The notes below the pieces were generated by a model. The model was not told the origin of the DNA. It saw only the letters and a program-made list of their open reading frames with translations, and made no database searches. From Pseudorhizobium pelagicum (lineage in GTDB: Bacteria; Pseudomonadota; Alphaproteobacteria; Rhizobiales; Rhizobiaceae), in contig JOKI01000030.1 in NCBI GenBank assembly GCA_000722615.1, forward strand, positions 317 to 49,348: 49,032 bases of DNA, read 5' to 3'. Position 1 is the stretch's first letter, and the number at the start of each line of letters is the position of its first letter. Shown here in pieces: positions 15,859-23,481 of this stretch. The position numbers and the translations under genes were made by a program.

Positions 15859-17184
15859 TCAGGCCCTGCCACGCAGCATGGCGTTATAGGTGGCCTTCAG
15901 CGCCACCTCCTTCATCAGCCAACTGACCCACAACTCCTCCAGCGGAGCGATGACGCCGGGGAAGGACTCGACCAGGTTGTTGTTGTAATCGAACTCCACC
16001 AGCATGGCCCGGCCGACACGGGTGATCAGCGGGCATGAGGTATAGCCGTCATAGGCCAGCGTCCCCTCTCCGCCCGAAATTGCTGCCAGCAGATGGTCCT
16101 CGACCACCGGCACCTGCCATTTGACGCTCGCCGCCGTCTTGCCCTTCGGCACGCCGGCCACGTCACCGAGCGCGAAGACCTCGGGGAAGCGCCGATGGCG
16201 CAGCGTCTTCTGGTCGACCTCGACCCAGCCCTGATCCATCCATTTGTCCGCCCAGGAAAGGCCGGATTGGCGGATGACGTCGGGTGCCCGCTGCGGCGGG
16301 ATCACATGCAGGTAGTCATAGGGCATTTCCACCGTGCCAGTCACGCCGGCCGCATCGGTGGTGGCGAAGGTGGCCTGCTTGCGGTCCGCGTCGACGGACT
16401 TCAGCACATGGCCGAAATGGCTGGCGATGCCGCGCTTGCCAAACAGCATCCGCACCTTCTCCGCAACGATCGGCACGGAGAAGAGCGCCGTCTGCGGCAC
16501 GGCATAATGCATCTCGTATTTGCCCTTGCCGACGGTGCGGCTGGCGATGTCCTCGATCAGGAAGGTGTGCTTCAGCGGCGCACCGGCGCATTTCATCTCG
16601 GTGGCCGGGCGGGTGAAGAGGCCGATGCCGCCTTCCTGAGTAAATTTCGAGGCGGCCTCCCAGGTCTTCGAGGCGTAGTCGGGACCGGCATAAAGGGCGC
16701 CGATGCCGTTCCTGCCGACGAGATCGAGCGAGAAGCCCTCGATGGCGTCATGGTCGAGCACGAGGCCCGGGGCCACGACGAGGAAATCGTAGGTCAGGAC
16801 CTGGCCGCCGACGGTGGCGACCGTCTTGGCCACCGGGTCGATGGCGGCGGCGGGCTCGGCGATCAGGTTGACGCCGCGCGGCAGCCAGTCGGTGGTGCGC
16901 GACAGCGTGTAGGCGGCGGGCTTCAGGCCGGCGGCGACAAGCGACAGGCCGGGCTGGTAGAGATGTTCGGCACGGCCGTCGATCACGGTGATCTGCGCCC
17001 CCTCAAGGCGCTCGACGAGGCGGCTGGCAAGAGCCGTCCCGGCGGCACCGGCGCCGATGATAACGATATGCGCCTTCGTCTGCAGCTTCTGCGCACGGGC
17101 CGGCAGCCCCGCCGACACGGCGGCCAGGCCGGCGGCGGCGGCAAGAAATGCACGGCGGCTTGCCGTGAGGCGATCCAGGGTCAT
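15859..17184 (-). CDS. Sulfide:quinone oxidoreductase-like FAD-dependent oxidoreductase, Tat-exported
   Basis: This 441-aa protein opens with a twin-arginine signal (ASRRAFLAAAAGLAAVSAGLPARAQ). The FAD motif IVIIGAGAAGTALASRL follows at 40-56. SQR/flavocytochrome-c flavoprotein features are present: LYQPGLSLVAAGL, a Cys at 199 (EMKCAGAPLK) and a Cys near 384 (TSCPLITRVG). These are the two cysteines that form the sulfide-oxidising disulfide in the family, and VFALGDVAGVPKGKTAASVKWQ is the second FAD-contacting segment. GGGAGGAG precedes the ATG. It probably oxidises sulfide or a related sulfur compound in the periplasm and passes electrons to quinone or cytochrome c. The tight downstream partner is a small membrane protein. 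Confidence 0.88.
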   Translation of the reverse strand: MTLDRLTASRRAFLAAAAGLAAVSAGLPARAQKLQTKAHIVIIGAGAAGTALASRLVERLEGAQITVIDGRAEHLYQPGLSLVAAGLKPAAYTLSRTTDWLPRGVNLIAEPAAAIDPVAKTVATVGGQVLTYDFLVVAPGLVLDHDAIEGFSLDLVGRNGIGALYAGPDYASKTWEAASKFTQEGGIGLFTRPATEMKCAGAPLKHTFLIEDIASRTVGKGKYEMHYAVPQTALFSVPIVAEKVRMLFGKRGIASHFGHVLKSVDADRKQATFATTDAAGVTGTVEMPYDYLHVIPPQRAPDVIRQSGLSWADKWMDQGWVEVDQKTLRHRRFPEVFALGDVAGVPKGKTAASVKWQVPVVEDHLLAAISGGEGTLAYDGYTSCPLITRVGRAMLVEFDYNNNLVESFPGVIAPLEELWVSWLMKEVALKATYNAMLRGRA

Positions 17185-17291
17185 TGTTGCTCCTCCCGCG
17201 ACGCTCCTTGCGCGGCGGGCGGGCGTTTCCGCACCGGCTGCTCGCGCAGGACTTCCGGGTGCAATATCCCCTCCTTCCTCGCGGTGTGCCT

Positions 17292-17303
17292 TGACCTAGG
17301 TCA
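17292..17303. promoter_or_regulatory. Palindrome TGACCTAGGTCA upstream of the SQR-like gene
   Basis: This perfect 12-bp palindrome is flanked by T on the left (TTGAC-N4-GTCAT), close to a Crp/Fnr-family box. It lies 108 nt before the SQR-like start and 89 nt before the divergent SDR start, so it could control either gene. The regulator is inferred from shape only. Confidence 0.4.
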
Positions 17304-17391
17304 TTTTCCCGCCGACCTGCCCTTTCCGGAACCGGCCGGCGCCGGTAAGTTCCGCCCGACGTGATTTTTGACAGCAGAAAAGGACATCACC

Positions 17392-18180
17392 ATGGATCTC
17401 GGAATTTCCGGCAAGCGCGCCCTCGTGCTCGCCTCCTCGCGCGGCCTCGGCCTCGGCATCGCAACGGCGCTGGCGCGCGAAGGCGCCCATGTGCTGCTGG
17501 TCGGCCGCACGGAGGAACGCCTGGCCGAGAACTGCAAGGCGATCAATGCCGAAGGCAAGGGCAAGGCCGACTGGGTGGGCGGCGATCTCGCCGATGCCGA
17601 TTTCGTCGCAGCCATGGTGCAGGCCGTCGAGGAGAAGCTCGGCGGTATCGACATCCTCGTCAACAACACCGGCGGCCCGACGCCGGGCACCGCGGAAGAG
17701 ATGACCGTCGACAAGCTCGAGACCTTCTTCCAGTCGATGGTGCTGCGAGTGATCACGCTCACCACTGCGCTCCTGCCGCAGATGAAGGCGCAAGGCTTCG
17801 GCCGCATCCTGACGGTCGCCTCCTCCGGCGTGTTCGAGCCGATCCCCAACCTTGCCCTGTCGAACACGCTGCGCGGCGCTTTGGTCGGCTGGAACAAGAC
17901 GCTCTCGGCGGAAGTCGCGCCCCACGGCATCACCTCCAACATGATCCTGCCCGGCCGCATCCACACCGACCGCATCGACGAGCTGGACGGCGCCAATGCC
18001 AAGCGTCAGGGCAAGTCGATGGAGGACATCCGCACGGCCTCGCTGAAGACCATTCCGGCCGGACGTCTCGGTACGGTCGAGGAATTCGGTGCCGCTGCCG
18101 CCTTCCTCTGCTCGGCACCGGCAAGCTACGTCAACGGCACGATGCTGCGCGTCGACGGCGGCGCTTCGAAGTCGATCTGA
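17392..18180 (+). CDS. Short-chain dehydrogenase/reductase-like protein with degenerate active site
   Basis: The 262-aa frame starts at ATG 17392 (AAAAGGA upstream); an in-frame start at 17368 lacks a site. It has the SDR Rossmann fold: ALVLASSRGLGLGIATALA (glycine-rich loop), NNTGGPTPG and VASSGVFEPIP (catalytic Ser region), and the C-terminal INGTMLRVDGG-type end (VNGTMLRVDGGASKSI). Where Y-x-x-x-K should stand it reads SNTLRGAL, so both the catalytic Tyr and Lys are replaced. A divergent 'BKR-like' subgroup with such changes is known. It may bind NAD(P) and act through other residues, or be non-catalytic. Substrate unknown. Confidence 0.88.
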   Translation: MDLGISGKRALVLASSRGLGLGIATALAREGAHVLLVGRTEERLAENCKAINAEGKGKADWVGGDLADADFVAAMVQAVEEKLGGIDILVNNTGGPTPGTAEEMTVDKLETFFQSMVLRVITLTTALLPQMKAQGFGRILTVASSGVFEPIPNLALSNTLRGALVGWNKTLSAEVAPHGITSNMILPGRIHTDRIDELDGANAKRQGKSMEDIRTASLKTIPAGRLGTVEEFGAAAAFLCSAPASYVNGTMLRVDGGASKSI

Positions 18181-18189
18181 GACCTCTCG

Positions 18190-18210
18190 GCCCGCGCCTG
18201 GCGCGCGGGC
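18190..18210 (+). terminator. GC-rich hairpin after the SDR-like gene
   Basis: GCCCGCGC (18190-18197) pairs with GCGCGGGC (18203-18210) around a 5-nt loop, 10 nt after the stop. A pyrimidine run (TCCCCCTTCC) follows rather than a clean T-tract, so termination strength is uncertain. Confidence 0.45.
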
Positions 18211-18303
18211 TCCCCCTTCCTGTAGCCAGGCGCCTACGGCCACTGGCGCCGGGTTCGGCTGCTGCTATAGTGACGGCTGCAGACTGTTCCACGGGAGGGG
18301 ACT

Positions 18304-18564
18304 ATGGATCGCATTCGCACAGGGATGATTAGCGTCGCGGCGCTGATCGTCGTCACCGGTCTTACCTGGATCGCCCATGGCACCGGGATCATCCGACTGC
18401 CGGCCACCGGCTTCATGACCGAACTCAGCGTCTGGACCATCAACGGCGCCCTCGTCGTCGCCTTCGGGCTGATCGTGTTTTTCGGCGCATGGCGGCTGCT
18501 GCGCGACCAACCGCCTGCTTCTTCCGATTATACGGAGCCGGAAGACGGCCAGATCCCGGGCTGA
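18304..18564 (+). CDS. Small two-helix membrane protein, copy 1 (86 aa)
   Basis: The protein has two hydrophobic segments at about 8-27 (ISVAALIVVTGLTWIAHGTG) and 48-67 (NGALVVAFGLIVFFGAWRLL). An acidic, Pro-rich tail (SSDYTEPEDGQIPG) follows. GGGAGGGG precedes the ATG. The core TWIAHGTGI...P.TGFM....W...GA matches the next gene's IWMAQGSGI...P.SSFM....W...GA, so they are tandem paralogues. I recall no characterised function for such WxAxGxG proteins. Position suggests a transcript with copy 2, whose start is 45 nt downstream. Confidence 0.8.
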   Translation: MDRIRTGMISVAALIVVTGLTWIAHGTGIIRLPATGFMTELSVWTINGALVVAFGLIVFFGAWRLLRDQPPASSDYTEPEDGQIPG

Positions 18565-18609
18565 CGTCGGGTCCAATGGCCAGGGCCCATTCTTGAAGGA
18601 GAACTATCG

Positions 18610-18798
18610 ATGAAAACCCTGCTGATCGTCCTCGGCGCCATCGCCGTGCTGATGGGCGTCATCTGGATGGCCCAGGGCAGCGGCATCTTCCCCTACCCCG
18701 CCTCCAGCTTCATGATCGACCAGTCGCCCTGGATCGCCTATGGCGCCGTGCTGGCGCTGGCAGGTGCCGCGCTGATCTGGGCGGCGCGGCGGCGGTAG
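18610..18798 (+). CDS. Small two-helix membrane protein, copy 2 (62 aa)
   Basis: A strong AAGGAGA precedes the ATG. There are two hydrophobic segments, about 3-21 (TLLIVLGAIAVLMGVIWMA) and 41-58 (AYGAVLALAGAALIWAAR), closed by a basic C-terminus RRR. The intervening loop QGSGIFPYPASSFMIDQSPW is the conserved part shared with copy 1. It lacks the acidic tail of copy 1. The protein is probably in the inner membrane. Function is unknown. Confidence 0.8.
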   Translation: MKTLLIVLGAIAVLMGVIWMAQGSGIFPYPASSFMIDQSPWIAYGAVLALAGAALIWAARRR

Positions 18799-18851
18799 AG
18801 GTTTGTCTTGCTGTCCATGCCGTTTCATCTCGGTGAGAAGGAGCAACACGG

Positions 18852-19130
18852 GTGAAGAACGAGCCTATCACACTGGCGGCTGACCGCGCCGACGCGGAAG
18901 ACTTCGACGTCAGCGCCGAAGCTCTGGAACGCGGCCGGCGTGCGCGTCTGATCCGCAAGACCCGGACCGACCTCGGCCTGTCGCAGCCCGCCTTTGCCGA
19001 CCGGTTCCGGGTTCCGGTCGGCACGTTGCGCGACTGGGAACAGGCCAGGGTCTCCGCGCCCGACTTCGCGATTGCCTACATCAAGGTGATAGGGCTGCAT
19101 CCGGACATGGTGGCGGAGGCCGTCGCCTAG
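18852..19130 (+). CDS. Orphan XRE/HigA-type helix-turn-helix protein (antitoxin-like)
   Basis: The start is a GTG at 18852 with AAGGAG 8 nt upstream. The 92-aa protein has a short N-terminal acidic part followed by an HTH_XRE domain (about 33-88). ARLIRKTRTDLGLSQPAFADRFRVPVGTLRDWEQARVSAPDFAIAYIKVI is the layout of antitoxins of the HigA/MqsA-like (YgiT-type) class, in which the helix-turn-helix helps recognise operator DNA. No toxin-sized ORF lies directly before it (a 53-nt gap to the small membrane gene) or after it (the convergent beta-lactamase). It is therefore either a solitary regulator or an antitoxin that lost its toxin. Confidence 0.85.
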   Translation: MKNEPITLAADRADAEDFDVSAEALERGRRARLIRKTRTDLGLSQPAFADRFRVPVGTLRDWEQARVSAPDFAIAYIKVIGLHPDMVAEAVA

Positions 19131-19165
19131 CACAGGCTCCGCCATTCACGGCTTACCCGATCCGC

Positions 19166-19990
19166 TCACTCGCGCCCGGCCAGTATCCCCGGCAGGTCTT
19201 CGATCAGCGTATCGCGCACCTGCGGGCTCAGCGGCTGGTCGTGGGCGCGGTTGGCCACATAGAGCCGCGCAAAGACCACCTGCCTGCCGTCCCTCTCCGC
19301 CCAGCCGACGAACCAGCCGAGCGGTCGGTCGGACGCCGGATTGCCCTCTTCGTCGCGCAGCCGGCCGGCACCCGTCTTGCCATGCACGGTCCAGCCGTCG
19401 GCCGCCGCAAAGCGCGGCGTGATCGCCTGCGTCATCTCCATCGCACGCTCCGAGATCGGCAATTCGCCCCGGAGGAAGCGGCGCAGGAAGGCCACCTGCT
19501 CGTCGGGCGAAATCTCCAGCGACGACATCAGCCAGCTTTCCGTCAGGCCATCCGTCTCGCCGGGGCCGCCCGCCACATCGCCATTGCCGTAGTCGAAGCC
19601 GCGAACATAGTCGCCGTAGGCCTTCTCGCCCAGCCGCCGGGTCAGTTCCTGCGAATACCAGACCACCGATTCCGCTTCCCAGCTCGTCGGATCGGTCGCC
19701 TTCTGCACCCGCTTGGGCGCGTTGAATGTCTGCTGGTAGTCCCAGCGCGGCGTCGTCTCGTCCTCAAGCACGCCCGCGTCATAGCCCATCATGGCCAAAG
19801 GCAGCTTGAAGGTCGACATCGGATAGGCGCGCCGGTCGCAGTCACCCTCGCGGTGGATCGGCTCGCCGCTGGCCGCGTCGATGACGACGGTGCAGCGGAT
19901 CGGATCGGCGGCCAGCGCCGGCAAAGTGCCACCCAAGACGGCGGAAAGGCCGATGGTAGCGGCAAGAAGGCTGCGTCTGCGCAGGATCAT
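19166..19990 (-). CDS. Class D (OXA-type) serine beta-lactamase
   Basis: The 274-aa precursor has a signal peptide (MILRRRSLLAATIGLSAVLGGTLPALA). The ATG at 19990 has AAGAGGA upstream; the longer frame to 20065 runs into the promoter and is rejected. Class D motifs are all present: S59-T-F-K62 (nucleophile Ser and the Lys that is carboxylated in OXA enzymes), S108-V-V, Y134-G-N and K205-T-G, followed by GWFVGWAE. It is periplasmic and hydrolyses beta-lactams. It is divergent from an AmpR-type regulator, as ampC usually is, implying induction by cell-wall recycling products. Substrate range cannot be read from the sequence. Confidence 0.93.
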   Translation of the reverse strand: MILRRRSLLAATIGLSAVLGGTLPALAADPIRCTVVIDAASGEPIHREGDCDRRAYPMSTFKLPLAMMGYDAGVLEDETTPRWDYQQTFNAPKRVQKATDPTSWEAESVVWYSQELTRRLGEKAYGDYVRGFDYGNGDVAGGPGETDGLTESWLMSSLEISPDEQVAFLRRFLRGELPISERAMEMTQAITPRFAAADGWTVHGKTGAGRLRDEEGNPASDRPLGWFVGWAERDGRQVVFARLYVANRAHDQPLSPQVRDTLIEDLPGILAGRE

Positions 19991-20030
19991 GATGAGGGTC
20001 CTCTTGTTTGACGCGCTCCTTGTAGGCGGC

Positions 20031-20071
20031 TTGCGCATCGGCGCGCAAACGATGATAACTGGCATCTGCCA
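20031..20071. promoter_or_regulatory. Candidate AmpR (LysR) operator in the beta-lactamase/ampR gap
   Basis: TTGCGC-N6-GCGCAA at 20031-20048 is a perfect inverted repeat. TGGCA-TC-TGCCA at 20060-20071 is a second. Both lie in the 100-bp gap between the divergent starts, where LysR-type regulators bind T-N11-A sites. Which one AmpR uses cannot be decided by eye. Confidence 0.45.
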
Positions 20072-20090
20072 TAAACTGAGCTAGGGCATC

Positions 20091-20975
20091 ATGGTTCGTC
20101 CGCATCTTCCGCTGAACGCGCTGCGCGCCTTCGAGGCCGCCGCCCGCCACCTCTCCTTCACCCGTGCGGCCATCGAACTCCACGTCACCCAGGCGGCTGT
20201 CAGCCATCAGGTGAAACTCCTGGAGGAGCGGCTCGGCGTGACGCTCTTTCGCCGCCTGCCGCGCGGGCTGATGATCACCGAGGAGGGTCTTGCCCTGCTG
20301 CCAACGCTGGAGGAGAGCTTCGACCGGATGGCCGACATGCTGGAGCGCTTCGAGGGCGGTCATATGCGCGAGGTGCTGGTGGTCGGCGCCGTCGGCACCT
20401 TCGCGGTCGGCTGGCTGCTGCCGAGGCTAGGCGCGTTTCGCCACAACCACCCCTTCGTCGACCTGCGGCTGTCCACCAACAACAACCGCGTCGATATCGC
20501 CGCCGAGGGGCTGGACTATGCGATCCGCTTCGGCAACGGCGCCTGGCACGACACGGAGGCGGAACCGCTGTTTGCGGCGCCGCTCTCGGCGCTCTGCCTG
20601 CCGGAGATCGCGCGAGACCTGAAGACGCCAGACGACATCGCCCGCCAGACCCTGCTGCGCTCCTATCGGACCGACGAATGGCCGAGCTGGTTCGAACAGG
20701 CCGATGCCGCCGTGCCGCCGATCACCGGCCCCGTCTTCGATTCCTCCGTGCTGATGGTGGAGGCTGCACTGCAGGGCGCCGGCGTCGCACTTGCACCACC
20801 CCTGATGTTCTCCCGCCACCTTGCCTCAGGCGCCTTGGAGCAGCCCTTCCCCGTCTATGTCTCCAAGGGCAGCTATTGGCTGACGCGCCTCAAATCCCGC
20901 AGCCTGACGCCGGCGATGGCTGCCTTTGCGGCCTGGATCGGAGAGATGGCGGTGGAGATGCGGGGCGCGGCTTAG
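20091..20975 (+). CDS. ampR: AmpR-type LysR transcriptional regulator
   Basis: The 294-aa protein has an N-terminal winged HTH (LNALRAFEAAARHLSFTRAAIELHVTQAAVSHQVKLLEERLGVTLFRRLPRGL). The effector domain contains VGAVGTFAVGWLLPRLGAFR, STNNNRVDIAAEGLDYAIRFG, LLRSYRTDEWPSWF and the C-terminal GSYWLTRLKSRS. These strings are very close to AmpR of Enterobacteriaceae and Pseudomonas rather than to GcvA or other LTTRs. AmpR binds UDP-MurNAc-pentapeptide (repressing) or anhydro-muropeptides (activating). Its divergent partner here is a class D rather than class C enzyme. Its own promoter overlaps the shared 100-bp gap, so autoregulation is likely. Confidence 0.92.
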   Translation: MVRPHLPLNALRAFEAAARHLSFTRAAIELHVTQAAVSHQVKLLEERLGVTLFRRLPRGLMITEEGLALLPTLEESFDRMADMLERFEGGHMREVLVVGAVGTFAVGWLLPRLGAFRHNHPFVDLRLSTNNNRVDIAAEGLDYAIRFGNGAWHDTEAEPLFAAPLSALCLPEIARDLKTPDDIARQTLLRSYRTDEWPSWFEQADAAVPPITGPVFDSSVLMVEAALQGAGVALAPPLMFSRHLASGALEQPFPVYVSKGSYWLTRLKSRSLTPAMAAFAAWIGEMAVEMRGAA

Positions 20976-21132
20976 GCGACGCCCACCCTTGCCATCCAGC
21001 CCTGCCTGTGCGATCAGGCGCGCTCTCAAAATTCATCCGGGGCGCGCGCGCGCAAAACCGCGCCCCTCATATCGTTCCGGGGCGGATGGCGTCCGGGATC
21101 GGCCGACCACGGACAAGAGCAGGAGTATGACC

Positions 21133-22425
21133 ATGGCACGTGCGCTGGGGCTGGATTTCGGCACGACCAACACCGTCATGGCGCTTGCCGCCGGCCAAGG
21201 CGCAACCGATTCGATGGCGTTCACCAGCAGTGCCGGCACCACCGACACGATGCGCACCGCGCTGTCGTTCATGAAGGACCCCCTGATGGGGGCGCAGGCG
21301 CTGAAGGTGGAGGCGGGCCAGGCGGCGATCCGCCAGTTCATCGACAATCCCGGCGATTGCCGCTTCCTGCAGTCGATCAAGACATTTGCCGCGAGCGCCC
21401 TCTTCCAGGGCACGCTGATCTATGCCCGGCGCCACCAGTTCGAGGATCTGATGGAGATCTTCCTGCGGCGACTTTCCACCTATGCCGGCGACGGCTGGCC
21501 CACCGATGCCACGCGGATCGTCGTCGGCCGGCCGGTGCATTTCGCCGGCGCCAGCCCCAACGAGACGCTGGCGCTCGAACGCTACAACGCGGCGCTGACG
21601 CGGCTCGGCTTTCCGGAGATCCATTACGTCTACGAGCCGGTGGCGGCGGCCCATTACTTTGCGCAGACGCTGACGCGGGACGCCACCGTGCTGGTCGCCG
21701 ACTTCGGCGGCGGCACCACCGACTATTCGCTGATCCGCTTCGAGCGACAGGCGGGGCGGCTGACCGCGACGCCTGTGGGCCATTCCGGCGTCGGCATCGC
21801 TGGCGACCAGTTCGATGCGCGGATGATCGATCATCTGGTGGCGCCGGAGATCGGCAAGGGCAGCCAGTTCAAGAGCTTCGACAAGGTGCTCGACGTGCCG
21901 AGCAACTACTACACCAGCTTTTCGCGCTGGAACCAGCTGTCGATCTTCAAGGGTTCCAAGGAATTCGCCGACCTGAAGTCGCTGATCCGCTCTTCGCTGG
22001 AGCCGGAGAAGCTCGAAACCTTCGTCGATCTCGTCGAGCATGACGAGGGCTACCCGCTCTACCAGGCGGTCTCGGCCACGAAGATGGCGCTGTCGCATGC
22101 CGAGGAAGCGGAGTTCGATTTCGCGCCGCTCGGCCGCGCCGGCCGCAAGACCGTGCGCCGCGACGCCTTCGAAGGCTGGATCGCCGACGATCTGGCGCGC
22201 ATGGAAGGCGCGCTCGACGAGGTGCTGGCCAGCACCAACACCGAGGCTTCCGCCATCGACAAGGTCTTCCTCACCGGCGGCACCTCTTTCGTGCCGGCCG
22301 TCCGCTCCATCTTCACCCGCCGCTTCGGCGACGAGAAGATCGAGAGCGGCGGCGAGCTCCTGTCGATCGCCCACGGCCTGGCGCTGATCGGCGAGAGCGA
22401 CGATCTGGAGCAATGGGCGGCATGA
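21133..22425 (+). CDS. Hsp70-family (YegD-like) chaperone-type ATPase
   Basis: At 430 aa from ATG 21133, it is far shorter than DnaK and ends after the actin-like ATPase, as in YegD. AGGAG (21121-21125) is correctly spaced for 21133 but not for the in-frame ATG at 21127. Motifs are LGLDFGTTNTVMALA (phosphate 1), VADFGGGTTDYSLIRF (phosphate 2) and VFLTGGTSFVPAVRSIF (adenosine). It has no substrate-binding beta-domain or lid, so it may not be a classical chaperone. The uracil-DNA glycosylase gene follows by 38 nt in the same direction. Role unknown. Confidence 0.88.
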   Translation: MARALGLDFGTTNTVMALAAGQGATDSMAFTSSAGTTDTMRTALSFMKDPLMGAQALKVEAGQAAIRQFIDNPGDCRFLQSIKTFAASALFQGTLIYARRHQFEDLMEIFLRRLSTYAGDGWPTDATRIVVGRPVHFAGASPNETLALERYNAALTRLGFPEIHYVYEPVAAAHYFAQTLTRDATVLVADFGGGTTDYSLIRFERQAGRLTATPVGHSGVGIAGDQFDARMIDHLVAPEIGKGSQFKSFDKVLDVPSNYYTSFSRWNQLSIFKGSKEFADLKSLIRSSLEPEKLETFVDLVEHDEGYPLYQAVSATKMALSHAEEAEFDFAPLGRAGRKTVRRDAFEGWIADDLARMEGALDEVLASTNTEASAIDKVFLTGGTSFVPAVRSIFTRRFGDEKIESGGELLSIAHGLALIGESDDLEQWAA

Positions 22426-22463
22426 CGCTTCCCCGACGCCCTGGCCTTCGCTAGAGTGACGCC

Positions 22464-23333
22464 ATGATCCAGGCGAAAGACCTCGAAGCCGGCGAACTCG
22501 CAGCGCTTCTGCATTTCTATGCGGATGCGGGCGTCGACTGGCTGCTGGAAGACGCGCCGATCGACCGGTTTGCGGAGTTCGAGGCGCAGCAGGCCGCCCG
22601 CGAGCAGGTGCGCCGGGCGCAGGTGCCGGAGCCCGAGGAGCGCAAGGCGCCGTCGCGGGCCGCCGCCTCCGCGCCGCTCAATCCTCCGCCGTCCGTTGCC
22701 GTGCCCGACGATCAGGCGGTCGCCGCGGCGCGCTTTGCCGCCGACAGCGCCCGCTCGCTCGACGAACTGAAGACGGCGATCGAAGCCTTCGGCGGCTGCA
22801 ACCTGAAGAACAGCGCCCGCTCCACCCTCTTCATGACCGGCCAGCTGAGCTCCCGCATCCTGGTGATCGGGCCCATGCCGAATGCCGAGGACGACCGCGA
22901 CGGCGCCCCCTTTTCGGGCCGGCATGGCCAGCTTCTCGACCGCATGCTCGCGGCGATCGGCCTGTCGCGCGACACCGTCGCCATCACCAACATCATTCCG
23001 TGGCGGCCGCCTGGCAACCGCATGCCGTCACCGGCCGAGACGGCCATCTGCCAGCCCTTCATCGAGCGACAAATCGCGCTGGCGGAGCCGGACCATCTGC
23101 TGCTGCTCGGCAATTTCCCGGCGCGCTTCTTCTTCGGCGGCACCAGCGGCACGATCCACAGCCTGCGCGGGCAGTGGCGCGACGTGACCGTGGCCGGGCG
23201 TACACTGCGGGCGCTGGCGACGCTGCACCCGCAGGAACTGCTGATGGCGCCGGCCAACAAGGCACTCGCCTGGCAGGACCTTCTGCTGTTTTCACAGGCA
23301 CTGCGCACCGGCAGCTCCGCCGAGCAGCCCTAA
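22464..23333 (+). CDS. Family 4-like uracil-DNA glycosylase lacking two cluster cysteines
   Basis: The 289-aa protein has a variable N-terminal extension (1-100, Ala/Pro-rich linker) and then the UDG superfamily domain. Visible are ILVIGPMPNAEDDRDGAPFSGRHGQLLDRML (motif A region), ITNIIPWRPPGNRMPSPAE and ATLHPQELLMAP (motif B His). Family 4 enzymes hold a 4Fe-4S cluster with four Cys. Here the first is Phe109 and the third is Trp180, while Cys112 and Cys196 remain, so the cluster is probably missing. The usual GEAPG of motif A is GPMPN. It should still excise uracil or related bases if the pocket is kept, but activity is uncertain. Confidence 0.85.
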   Translation: MIQAKDLEAGELAALLHFYADAGVDWLLEDAPIDRFAEFEAQQAAREQVRRAQVPEPEERKAPSRAAASAPLNPPPSVAVPDDQAVAAARFAADSARSLDELKTAIEAFGGCNLKNSARSTLFMTGQLSSRILVIGPMPNAEDDRDGAPFSGRHGQLLDRMLAAIGLSRDTVAITNIIPWRPPGNRMPSPAETAICQPFIERQIALAEPDHLLLLGNFPARFFFGGTSGTIHSLRGQWRDVTVAGRTLRALATLHPQELLMAPANKALAWQDLLLFSQALRTGSSAEQP

Positions 23334-23355
23334 TCTTGATCAATGTAAAGAGAAT

Positions 23356-23481
23356 ATGAAGGCAGCCATGCTTATGCCGCATGGCAGCGCCGCCTTTAGG
23401 CGCCTTGCCGAATCGATGTTGCACCGCAATATAGAGGACGTGTTTTGGGAGGAACTCCAGGTCAAGGAACCAAGGCCATGA
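23356..23481 (+). CDS. Putative 41-aa ORF coupled to the next small gene
   Basis: ATG at 23356 (AAAGAGA just upstream) opens a 41-residue frame containing FRRLAESMLHRNIEDVFWEEL, an amphipathic stretch. It ends at TGA 23479-23481, overlapping the next ATG as ATGA. An internal ATG at 23368 is also possible. The overlap and the plausible amino-acid composition are the only support. No family is recognised. Confidence 0.4.
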   Translation: MKAAMLMPHGSAAFRRLAESMLHRNIEDVFWEELQVKEPRP

